A stretch of 64,000 nucleotides of DNA from Lucifuga dentata (lineage: Eukaryota > Chordata > Actinopteri > Ophidiiformes > Bythitidae): the NCBI GenBank assembly GCA_014773175.1, contig VXCM01002073.1:1-64000 (forward strand), written 5' to 3'. Shown here piece after piece: positions 55,151 through 64,000 of the stretch (position 1 is its first letter; the number at the start of each line of letters is the position of its first letter). The notes beneath the pieces are model-generated. The model saw only the letters and a program-made list of their open reading frames with translations, ran no database searches and was not told the origin of the DNA. A program made the translations under genes and the position numbers.

Positions 55151-55678
55151 CGCAGATGAAAGCAACACATTTTGTGTTGAGAAACGCAGCCGCTAGGAGA
55201 TGAGATTACTGCACTGATCGCTGAAAATTAAACTCCATATCAACAGCCAGATGTTTAAAATAAAAGGCTTGACTTAAAAAAATACTTATCCTTTGATTAG
55301 CCTACTATTTTATAAGTATGTATGAAAGCTTGTATGGAACTAGTTGCCACAACTTCACCAACACTTCCAAGAGCTATTAGCCATGGAGGGCACGGAGAAG
55401 GATGAATGTAGTGCACCCTCTTTCCAGTTGCTAACAGGTTAAATTTGTAAATGTGTGAAGATGTATTTGCTGTGCTTTTATTGTGCATTCATTTACACTG
55501 TGACATTTTACCATGTTTACTGTTGTTACTGTTATTATGTATTTTTACATACATATTTTTTTACTTTTTGTGCTATTGTCCTTTGATGTTGGTGTTGATG
55601 TGTGTTATGCATGAATATCAGCTGAGGCAACATAAATTTAATCTTATCTTTAATCCTATTTCATCTTGTCTTAGCTGA
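55151..55678. other. non-coding stretch
   Basis: No gene or recognised repeat. Confidence 0.4.
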
Positions 55679-55820
55679 GGGTTGCTAGGTGGTTGACAGG
55701 GCGTTCAGAGTGGTTGCTTGGGATGTCTGGGTGGTTGCTACACTTTTAGTGGTTTCTGATTTGTTTGGGGTGGTTGTTAGAACATTAGTAACTGGTTGTT
55801 AGGGTGTATTAGGTGGATGT
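55679..55820. repeat. degenerate GGTTGCTAGGTGG minisatellite
   Basis: GGGTTGCTAGGTGGTTG, GAGTGGTTGCTTGGG, GGGTGGTTGCTAC, GGGTGGTTGTTAG and CTGGTTGTTAGGGTG recur every 20-35 bases. Confidence 0.75.
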
Positions 55821-56569
55821 AATTTTGATTCTTGGTTAGAAAAAAAAAGTCAAGCTTTCTTTTGAATTTTGTGAGAAATATCCATTGGGTTGTTACGAAA
55901 AGTAATAGCACACAGTTGTCCTCCATGAACTGCAGATTTCATGCATCATTATGTGCTAAAACTGTAGGTGGGGTAATGTGCTGAAAAAAGCCATGAAGGA
56001 ATTAATAACTATGATTAATGGTAGAGTGTGACAGGTACACTAATTAGCAAAAGGAGAGGCGCTAAAAGCAAAGGGTAAATTAGGTAAATGCAATTCAAAG
56101 AGTCATGTGTCTGTTTTCTCGGTTTCGCAGACTCTTTCCTCGTGACTCAGAAACCCCTTCGATTTTTTTGAGATTGAGATTTTATTGAGGAAGGAGGATA
56201 ATTACCATAAAACCAAAGTAACTGATGGCAAATGAAAATGCTTTATGACAAACCGAATGCAGTAAAATCCACACAAACTGCAGAAATTGTTTTCAGAGAC
56301 TGCTGAGTGTAGAGTTCGTGTTTCAACCACCTAAACTGAGCTCCTCTGTGCAGAGAGACTAGGAGCGGAGTGAGAGGAGAGAGAGTTCGTGTTGAAAGTG
56401 ACAGTTTCTCTGTGTGTTTGGCTATACATGTACGTCACAAACATAATGCACTGCATCTCTGGAAACACACACACCTTCCTGAGCCATGATGCTGCAGTTC
56501 CTGACTAAGTCACGCATGCAACATCCTGTGTGCACCTTCAGGAACACACAAGTCCCAAACATGCATGTA
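55821..56569. other. non-coding stretch
   Basis: No gene or recognised repeat. Confidence 0.4.
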
Positions 56570-56700
56570 TACACCGCAAAAAAAGGTTATTTTCTAAAAA
56601 CAAGTCCAAAAAATGAGATAATTTCAATGTTTCCAATATGAATAAACTTGTTTCCAAATTTTCTATAGTCAAGTGTAAATTTTTCTGTTCTGGAGCAGCA
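56570..56700. mobile_element. family M element fragment
   Basis: ACACCGCAAAAAAAGG start, then AAACAAGTCCAAAAAATGAG, like the left end of 38699-39942. The right end is not seen. Confidence 0.55.
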
Positions 56701-57613
56701 ATCTGCCTTGCTCTTCCATGAACAAAAATGAACAAGTTGATACTGGAAAGAAGTTGAAATAGTCTCTAGAGTTAAAACAATTAGCTTATTAATTGATTAG
56801 CTGATCAATACAAACAATTTAATAATCATATAATCATTTTTGCCATTTATTGAGTGATGATCCTTTACTTCTCTAACATGTTTATTGTTTATATCAACAT
56901 GTAACACCTGCTCACACACAGACACACATGCCAAATACAACAAGCGAGGGTTTAACTGATGTCTGTGTTTCACAGTAGGCTTGGCAGGTTCACCGAATCA
57001 TCGATTCAGTATTCGATTCTTAGTCCATGAATCGGTGATCCGGTTCACAGCCGTAACTGAACCACATACTTCTGGTTCATTCCGGTCCGTGATATAAATG
57101 AATGAGATTCAATATATTTATATACTTTTTCTTTCACAACATCCCATCTTTGAGATTAATAACACATTCTAACTCCAATCACAGTCATAGGAAGGTTCAT
57201 TGAGCAGACAGACACAGAGGGCAGAGCCGAGAGAGCTGTGAGAACTGTGAGGGCCGGGGGTACCGAAGTACGGAGGTGTGCATGTGGCACCTGTAAAATA
57301 TGTTTGTTTTGTTATGGATTTATTCATTTAGTCATTAGTGTTCATACTGTAGTTAGGACTTTTTATTCTCATGTTCAGTAACGTAGTGCACTTGGCTCAC
57401 CACAGGGGGCAGGCATCTGTGTTGGGTGCGTTGCTAAGAAAAACCAGTGGAGGAAGTGTACGAATGATTCAGAGTCAAGGTTTGTGGAGAAAAGATGCAG
57501 CTTGTGTGTGCATGGTGTAATACATCTTGATTTATGAGTCTGGTCGGTCAGTAAAATAAAAGTTGCTCACTTTACACCCACAACATGAGTGTGAGTGGCA
57601 TAACATGTGGAAC
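56701..57613. other. non-coding stretch with an AATCGATTC-type repeat
   Basis: No gene. 56975-57090 (CACCGAATCATCGATTCAG, GAATCGGTGATCCGG) looks like part of a dispersed repeat. Confidence 0.4.
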
Positions 57614-57630
57614 CCCCCCCCCCCNCCCCC
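57614..57630. repeat. poly-C run with N
   Basis: C-run with N at 57625; length unreliable. Confidence 0.9.
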
Positions 57631-57746
57631 GGACTTTGTCATTGGATGAGCGGACTGATCTGATTCTTGTAAATTAATCAAACTTTCTGTGTCTATTTCA
57701 CAGTCTGTAAGTGTTGCTAGTTCAGGCTTGATGCAATCAAGAACAG

Positions 57747-58190
57747 AGAGGGCTTCTTTTTTTTGGGGGNGGGGGGGGGGGGGGAATTAAAGAAACAATA
57801 GGTAAAAACTGTCTGTTTACACTCAGTGTGCAGCAAAGGGATCAATACAGCATTACAAAATAGATGCCTAAATGAAAATAACAACATAAAGTCTGTATAA
57901 TCTGTAAAATTTGTCCCCCTTTAGCATAGAAACAGACTTGATAAGGCAGACTTTTGCAACACACACACACACACACATTGTGTGTGACATAGTGGGCTTT
58001 TTTTGGGAGGGGGGTTCTTAAGGAAACAGAAACTAAAAACTTCTGTTTACACTCAGTACAGCAGAAGAAAGTGGAAGCATTGCAAAGGTTACAAATAGAC
58101 CCTTAAATGAAAATAATGACATGGAAATCTGCAAAATCTGACACTTTTAACACAAAAATGGACTTGATAAGGCAGACTTTTGCAACAGTC
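57747..58190 (+). repeat. dispersed repeat L, tandem duplicated (copies 2 and 3)
   Basis: Two diverged copies about 242 bases apart. GTCTGTTTACACTCAGTGTG / CTTCTGTTTACACTCAGTAC, AAATGAAAATAACAACAT / AAATGAAAATAATGACAT and GACTTGATAAGGCAGACTTT in both. A G-run with N (57764-57784) starts the first; CA runs end both (57960-57978, 58191-58230). Confidence 0.85.
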
Positions 58191-58230
58191 ACACACACAC
58201 ACACACACACTCACACACACACACACACAC
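58191..58230. repeat. (CA)n microsatellite
   Basis: CA run with one TCA interruption. Confidence 0.95.
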
Positions 58231-58435
58231 GCTCTCTTCCAGCACACCCACACATCAGCTTGCCATCACACAGCCTGTCATCCTCCTGCTGAGGCCTCTG
58301 TCAGCCGTGACTGACAATATGACGGGGGACGTGATTCAGAGTCATGCCTGGGCTGGTGGCCTCACAGCTGGGTACCTCCAGCAGCACACCTGGGTACCCT
58401 GTCTGCCAGCCCACCAGCCAAACCCCGGTGCCGAG

Positions 58436-58466
<31 letters not shown>

Positions 58467-59109
58467 CGAGCATCACTCACTCTGAGAGGAGTTTGGCTGA
58501 GATTCAGGAGAGATGAAAGATTATTCGAGACAGAAGGAGATCACTGAATATGGATGCACGACAGCCAGGCAGACTTAAGTAGCTTCGTAAGGTGAAAGCG
58601 GTCTAACGGGCGATTTGCAGGCGACGCATGTGCGGCGCCTTCCGGAATTAGATCTGCTAACAAACCAAAGACAGAAAAAGGACACAAGAGAAAAGTTTGC
58701 TTGAGGAGGGATTTGGTCAGAAAGTGCAGAGGTTTCTGTCAGAGCTGTGTTGAAAGTGAGTTGTAGATTGTGGGATTAGAGAGAAAGTCGGTTTATCTAG
58801 TCTGTAAGCCTGAGCTGTGAATGGTGAATGCAGCAGCTCTACTGACACAACTAACCACCAATGTGTGCGGCTGTTATTTTTCATTTCTTTATTTGTTGGA
58901 GTGTCATCTGTTTTCTCACACAACTTTTTGAACTATTGATAGACTTAGCAGCACTACAGCAACATCACTTCCTGCATGCATGGAAAGTTTGTGAACACAG
59001 TGAATGTGAGACAGGTCTTTTATGATATTTTCATGATGTTTTAGAATGAGAGGACTTACATTCACAGCTTTCCGATAAATGCTAATATTGAGCTTTCAGT
59101 AACAACTTC
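58231..59109. other. non-coding stretch with (GA)n
   Basis: No gene. (GA)n lies at 58437-58461. Frames at 58307-58547 read through it. Confidence 0.45.
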
Positions 59110-59353
59110 TTAAAGGACAATACCACCCATTTTGCATGTTTAAGCCTAATATATTCAATTTTCATACACATAAAGTTACTGACAATCATTTCCCAAAGCA
59201 TACTACTGGAACAGTGAGTTTAAAAATATTTTTTCCTACCTTCCAGACCACCATTGGTTTCAGTTCATTCTGGTATACTATTAAAATCAAGTTGTTGATA
59301 CTTAAAATACTTGGGATTGCGAACAAGATGTATATTTAGGTTTTTTTTTTTTT
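59110..59353 (+). mobile_element. TTAA-type inverted-repeat element, copy I (right half lost)
   Basis: TTAAAGGACAATACCACCC start, then the CTACCTTCCAGACCACCATT and TAAAATCAAGTTGTTG blocks as in copy B. It ends in a T-run at an N (59354), so the loss of the right half may be an assembly effect. Confidence 0.9.
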
Positions 59354-59354
59354 N

Positions 59355-59474
59355 AAAAAAAAAAAAAAAAATGCTGATGCTGATGAAACTACCTGCTCTA
59401 TCAGCTCTCAATCTGCGCTGTCACCTCAATAAGCCCAACGCCGTATCATGGAGATGACAAGACGCTGAATGTGA
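59355..59474. other. poly-A followed by unassigned sequence
   Basis: A-run to about 59371, then sequence not related to the TTAA element. Confidence 0.5.
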
Positions 59475-59700
59475 TTGGACCAAAGCAGAGTAGAATTCTC
59501 ACAGATCATGGAGCAGTTGGACATTCTGTTTCACTTTCTCCGCTGCAGAATTGCCGCAGGAGAATTTTGACTTGTTGTGTCACAGCAATGTCTCACAGAT
59601 AATATAAAATAATACATATGAAAATTTTAATTTACTCAGAGTCCGAAGACAGTTGTGGTTCAATCCGGGTCTGGACCGGAGTCCGGACTTTGAGGATGGC
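59475..59700 (-). repeat. dispersed repeat, probable hAT-like end (copy 2 of inverted pair)
   Basis: Reverse complement of 3741-3955: GTCCGGACTTTGAGGATGGC end, GTCACAGCAATGTCTCAC and GAAACAGAATGTCC-type blocks are shared. Confidence 0.7.
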
Positions 59701-59764
59701 TGAGCTAGGCTGAGAAAAATTGGGAAAAAATAAATAAATAAGGAGAGGGTATCAGTGAGGGAAA

Positions 59765-60000
59765 GACAGACTGAAGAGGTAGGTTTTGAGAGTCATTTTG
59801 AAGGGTGTTAGCTTTGCGGATGTGCATGGGGAGGTTGTTTCAGAGGGAGGGGGCAGAAGCAGAGAAGGCACGGTTGCCCCAGGCCCTGTGCTTAGTCCTT
59901 ATAGTGTTGAGGAGGTTGGCATCGGCGGATCTGAGGCTTCTTGTGTTAGTATGGTGTTGAAGGAGGTCGGAGAGGTGGGGAGGCCATGTTGTTGAGAACT
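59765..60000. repeat. dispersed repeat (GAGGAGGTTGGCATCGG type)
   Basis: GGTAGGTTTTGAGAGTCATT, TTGTTTCAGAGGGAGGG, GATCTGAGGCTTCTTGTG and GGCCATGTTGTTGAGAACT. I recognise this string order from a repeat common in teleosts. The 69-codon frame is not a known protein. Confidence 0.5.
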
Positions 60001-60974
60001 CATATCAAGATCCATCTCCCAACACAGCAGCCCGACCCTGGCACCCACACTCGCCGGCCAGCAGACGACCAAAAGCGATCACGATCATCACTCCCGTCTC
60101 AAAGATAAAATGAGATCTTCCAGGCAAATAAAAAATATGGGTAAATGCAACAAAATTAACAACTCAATCACAGATTCAAACCAGAACAAACGGATTTACA
60201 GACCAGCTAAAACGCAGAGGAGTTTTCAGCATCAGACCACTGTCATCATGAACATCCTGAACAATACAACAGAGCTGATGTTATGACTCATTCTAACCCT
60301 GTTTTGAGTACGTACAAGGTGCTGATATGAGACTTACCAATCAGATCCTCTACAGTGGCAACCAAGGCAGATAAAAAGTCAATTATCCGGTTGACAAAGC
60401 ACATCATTCATGTTCATTGAGCATTTTTGAGCGTTATTTCTTTAACTATTTGTGTTTTAATGTTTTCTCCACTCCAAATTGCAACACGTCGTCTTACCAA
60501 CAGACCGCAACATCCACTTCCTGTCTGCTCTGATTCTCACTGCATGCCTGATGCCAATTCCACCGCTCACGTTTTTTCATCGTCTGCAGCGCAGAGTGGA
60601 TGGCTTTCACATCTGGTGCGGATCCCAGGGGACCGTAAGGAATCTGCTCAAAGTGAACCCCAGACCGGAATTTTGAGGTAGACCTGAGACACTTTTCTGG
60701 ACCGTGCCCAGATTCAACACCTCTCACACTTCAGCACATGTGCCAGACTCTCCGAGCCAGCGGCCTCAGGGCTCCAATAAAGCAGCAGGAGACAGCAGGG
60801 AGTAACTCAACACGTTTACTCAAGTACTGTCACAGGAAGTACACTTTTCAGATACTATTCTATAATATCTAATCTTAGAGGATTTTTCTTTCTTTCTTTT
60901 TTAATACATGTGATAATAATCAAAATTTCCCAGTTTTCCGAGTTCTTCCCATTGAGTACTTTTACTTTGAGACG
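60001..60974. other. non-coding stretch
   Basis: No gene. 60480-60690 has overlapping frames on both strands and balanced composition, but no domain. Confidence 0.35.
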
Positions 60975-61665
60975 ACAGTTACTGCATTTCCATCCAACTT
61001 ATTCACATATTTAATGCTCATTTCCATCAACTACAATATGCGAATTATCTCAGAGGGTGATTTAATTCTACATAATGTCCACAGCAAAACACACAGCATG
61101 GAGAGTTTAAATGAAACTCTTGGTGTGGAAGAATACTTATTACAGCCTGTAAACAGTTATACACACCTTATTAAATGCAGCCAACAGATGCCTGAGAGTG
61201 TGTTATTACCACAGTGCTCCACATAAAGTCCCCACATGTGCTGAGTACCATGTGGTGGGTGAAACTTTGAAACTTTTATTGTGGGTAAAACAATCATTTA
61301 TGTAGTGTGTCAAGTTATTTGTGAAAAACTTATAGTTTTTTCGGATATAACGAATAACGGATCCATCGTTCTGCAGGCGATTGTTAACGACTACCTGCTC
61401 TTCTGAGGTGTATGTGTGTGTGTGTGTGTGTGCGCGCGCTCACCAGGCAGTGCACGTCGCGTCCTCATCAAATGCGAATAACCTGTTTCCATCCACTTTA
61501 TTCACATTTCATCTTATGCGAATAATCAGCTGATCCACCTCTGCTAAGCGCATACATTTTTAACGCGAATTTTGGAGTTAATAAATTAACGGTGTTTCCA
61601 TCCAGGCTTTCTTATGTGTATATTCAAAATTTGCATAAAAATAGCTGGATGGAAACGCAACTAGT
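60975..61665. mobile_element. inverted-repeat element with GCATTTCCATCC ends
   Basis: Left TACTGCATTTCCATCCAAC and right GCTGGATGGAAACGCAAC are inverted relatives. GTTTCCATCCACTTTATTCA and GTTTCCATCCAGGC recur inside, and GCGAATAA/GCGAATTA motifs repeat. It is a common teleost non-autonomous element type. Borders are approximate and no target duplication is clear. GT/GC run at 61412-61440. Confidence 0.65.
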
Positions 61666-63118
61666 ATGTCACTGTGCTCATTGTCAAAAGAAGAAAACAT
61701 TTGATCCAGTGGAATGTACGTTTTTTTAATAAATTTGAGTAAATATCAGTATTTTAATGTTTTTTTAAGCAGCCTGAAATCAGTTGATATCACCAGCTGA
61801 CCCTGCAGCATCTCCGTATGCTGGCAAAGCCAAGAAACTCTGGGCTGTGAGCTCATTAATTTCCAATGAGCGGCAACATGTTGGCAAATGTGTAACACGG
61901 TCACCTTGTTTCCTTGTTTACTGAGGGAAAAGTTGGCGGCGGCGGAAGTTTTGTGTGACTTCGCCCATCAGCGGCTAATCACAGAGCAGCTAAACACACG
62001 TGAGAGACGAGCCCTGACCCTCAGACACACACACACACACCCAGCCATGCATCAGGGCCTCAGATGCTGCTAATCTAATCACCTCGTCTACGACACCTCA
62101 CCTCCACACACACGCGCACACACACACACACACACACACGGACACAGCCTGAAACATGTCATGACCCAGCTGGGAGTGGAGCTACCTAGACACCCAGACA
62201 CAGCTCACTGGAGCAGGGACCAAAGCAGCACCTGCTGCCTGGCTGGTACACACACACACACACACACACTTTTAACTTTTATTTTGTCTCCCAGTTTTTG
62301 TCTTTAAATTCTTGGCCTTTTCTCAACTAACCTTAACTTTGTTCCCTTTGTTTCTCTTTACCTTCAATCAGCTGCTCCTTTTTTATCCTTCTCTTCTCTC
62401 ACTTTTTGGCGGATCTCAGAAATCAATACTTAACTCTTAAATTAGATAAGAGACTTGAGATAAGGGACTGAAATCTGTCCCCGCCAAATCCAGGACAGTG
62501 AGGTAGGAGATTGTCAGCACTTTTGCTCCACAAATGCCGCATAAACAGGAACTCTTCATAAAAATGACTTCCACTAAATTTAAAAGGTTCTGATGCATTA
62601 TGGTTGGTAGTAAAATTACACTGTGGCCACATATTCACACTTCTCTCACCATTTGTACTGCTACACATACGCACACACACATGCTAATCTGCACTTTGCT
62701 TAGCACAAGCAGCAGAGCGTTCACACAAAACTAAGAGCAACGCGTGTCAAAAAGAAGCACCTTTAGCTTCGGCTAACGTCACGTTTCAGGACAGGTCGGG
62801 ATTCTCAGTCCTTGTCCTTGATGCCGCTGCAGTGCATATTTTCCTACTGATTGCAGAGTTTCTGTATCTATTAAATCGACCAGCTTTCATTTTAAAAAGG
62901 TCATCAAGTAAACAGGACTAAGCAGCATTTTCTAGCATCTTTTTATTTTTCTGATGTGATAAAACAATGCTGCCATCCTGCAGGAGAGAAACGGACATGT
63001 TGACATACGTTACAGAACCCAGAAAGTTTGTTAGTGGCCATAAGAGCCAGGATATCCCATAATACTCAGCTTGCCTTGTCTTTTATCTGAATTTTTTTAA
63101 CAGCTAAAACAATCTTTA
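61666..63118. other. non-coding stretch with CA arrays
   Basis: No gene. (CA)n lies at 62024-62041, 62104-62140 and 62248-62270. Frames here read through the arrays. Confidence 0.45.
62104..62140. repeat. (CA)n microsatellite
   Basis: CA run with one CGCG interruption. Confidence 0.95.
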
Positions 63119-63218
63119 AATGGTAAATCCTTTTACTGTCATATGTACACAAGTACAAATGAAATTCAGCCTCTGCTTTTAACCCTAAGGAGCAGTGGGC
63201 AGCCATTGTACGGCGCCT
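63119..63218 (+). repeat. teleost dispersed repeat, left part (split by insertion)
   Basis: AAATGGTAAATCC, AAGGAGCAGTGGGCAGCCAT and GGCGCC. Its continuation (TGCCTTGGTCAAGGGCACTG) appears after the element at 63219-63896. Confidence 0.7.
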
Positions 63219-63896
63219 GGTGTAACAACCAAGATATACCCCCTGCCTAGGCTATACCCGGGGTTAAAGTGGGCTAGCCTGTTTTATACCTTAGTTATAT
63301 TCTGGGCTAGTCCAGTTTATACCCCAGGGTGTTATTTAGGCTAGTCTATTTCATACCCCCCAAACCAGATTATACCCCCCCACACTCAGACACAAAATAT
63401 TCAAGGATACATAAGTTTTTGATTTTATTTCACACGCTGATGACACAATACACACTACAATACACAATTTTAACCACTTAAATGCCGTTACAAATTAATC
63501 AAGTGCAGAGTACAATGAATCATGAGCTGAATAAAACATTTGATTGGCTTGGTCCAAATAAGCTATCCCTGAATTTATCAAAAGTCTATGTTGCAGTGAC
63601 GTGTTGTTTTTAAATTATGATGGAAAGAAACTCTAGACATTGAAATACAGACTAATTTATGAAAAACACAAGGNTTAAATTATGATGGAAAGAAACTCTA
63701 GACATTGAAATACAGACTAATTTATGAAAAACACAAGGGGTATAATCTGGACTAGTGGGTATAGTCTGGTCTAGGCCAAAATGTACTCTGGGGTATAAAC
63801 CAGCCTGGGCTACTTTATACTTTGGGGTGTATTTTGACCTAGACCAGACTATACCTGGGTATAGTTTGGCGGGGGCTTAATCTGGTCTGCTACACC
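63219..63896. mobile_element. TATACC-rich inverted-repeat element, copy 2 (complete)
   Basis: Starts GGTGTAACAACC and ends with TGGTCTGCTACACC, inverted termini; the subterminal blocks match 9333-9943. This copy shows the true ends because it interrupts another repeat. Bases 63610-63673 are repeated after the N at 63674 (artefact), so the real length is near 613 bp. No coding frame. Confidence 0.8.
63610..63738. other. direct duplication around N 63674 (likely assembly overlap)
   Basis: 64 identical bases on each side of the N. The copy at 9333 has the segment once. Confidence 0.95.
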
Positions 63897-64000
63897 GGGT
63901 ATCAACTCCCGTCCTAAACCAGTGCCTTGGTCAAGGGCACTGACAGGAGAATTAAGGCTAACATACATGTTTTTTTTTTTATGGTGGGGGAAACGGAGCA
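63897..64000 (+). repeat. teleost dispersed repeat, right part
   Basis: CCAGTGCCTTGGTCAAGGGC follows the inserted element and continues the repeat begun at 63119. The window ends here. Confidence 0.6.

Noticed and set aside
58307..58547. Two overlapping frames with ERERER
   Set aside because: Translation of (GA)n; no domain on either side.

Overview
The window looks like non-coding, repeat-rich DNA of a ray-finned fish, probably a percomorph-type teleost. The clues are many long (GT)n and (GA)n microsatellites, recognisable teleost non-LTR retrotransposon fragments, hAT and TTAA-type DNA transposon remnants, and no bacterial-style coding density. I found no intact protein-coding gene, rRNA or tRNA gene, and no CRISPR array. 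The longest open frames (up to about 163 codons) lie in microsatellites, poly-A runs or transposon bodies. The window is therefore either an intergenic desert or the inside of a very long intron. Species and chromosome position cannot be read from the sequence.

The main structure is layered transposon insertion. A TTAA-flanked element of about 580 bp with long terminal inverted repeats occurs at 233-522, 1731-2282, 11117-11709, 15325-15908, 18389-18959, 22395-22938, 24303-24393, 39250-39766, 48838-50004 and 59110-59353. A second family (here K) has five or six copies, at 3975-4212, 11030-12165, 13030-13838, 25650-26365, 34530-34881 and 45858-45942. A third (here M) has ends starting ACACTGCAAAAA (8778-10012, 38699-39942, 56570-56700). 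Several elements sit inside others: the TTAA element in K at 11117; a 589-bp element with a TAA target duplication inside the TTAA element at 49067; a TATACC-rich element in M at 9333 and in another teleost repeat at 63219; a tRNA-like SINE unit inside a CACTGTAA element at 5833. Two hAT elements (23467-24294 and 37081-38103) keep near-8-bp target duplications and a minus-strand remnant of a BED-type zinc finger.

Retrotransposon remains are a non-LTR reverse transcriptase on the minus strand at 7072-7745, an L1-type ORF2 tail at 20290-21165, a second reverse transcriptase tail on the minus strand at 24490-24760, and a short 3' end at 40464-40617. Tandem and inverted structures include a perfect 62-bp head-to-head telomere-like palindrome (17060-17121), hairpins at 5404, 6052, 25650, 31759 and 38518, a minisatellite of about 38 bp (28599-29015) and a 36-bp x3 minisatellite (43531-43638).

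The assembly needs care. About 29 single N bases occur. At ten of them the 44-68 bases before the N are repeated after it, which looks like unmerged contig overlap and not biology. Between the repeats are more complex, unique-looking stretches (for example 17270-17610, 27270-27560, 52640-52900) that could be conserved regulatory DNA, but only alignment with other fish can show that.
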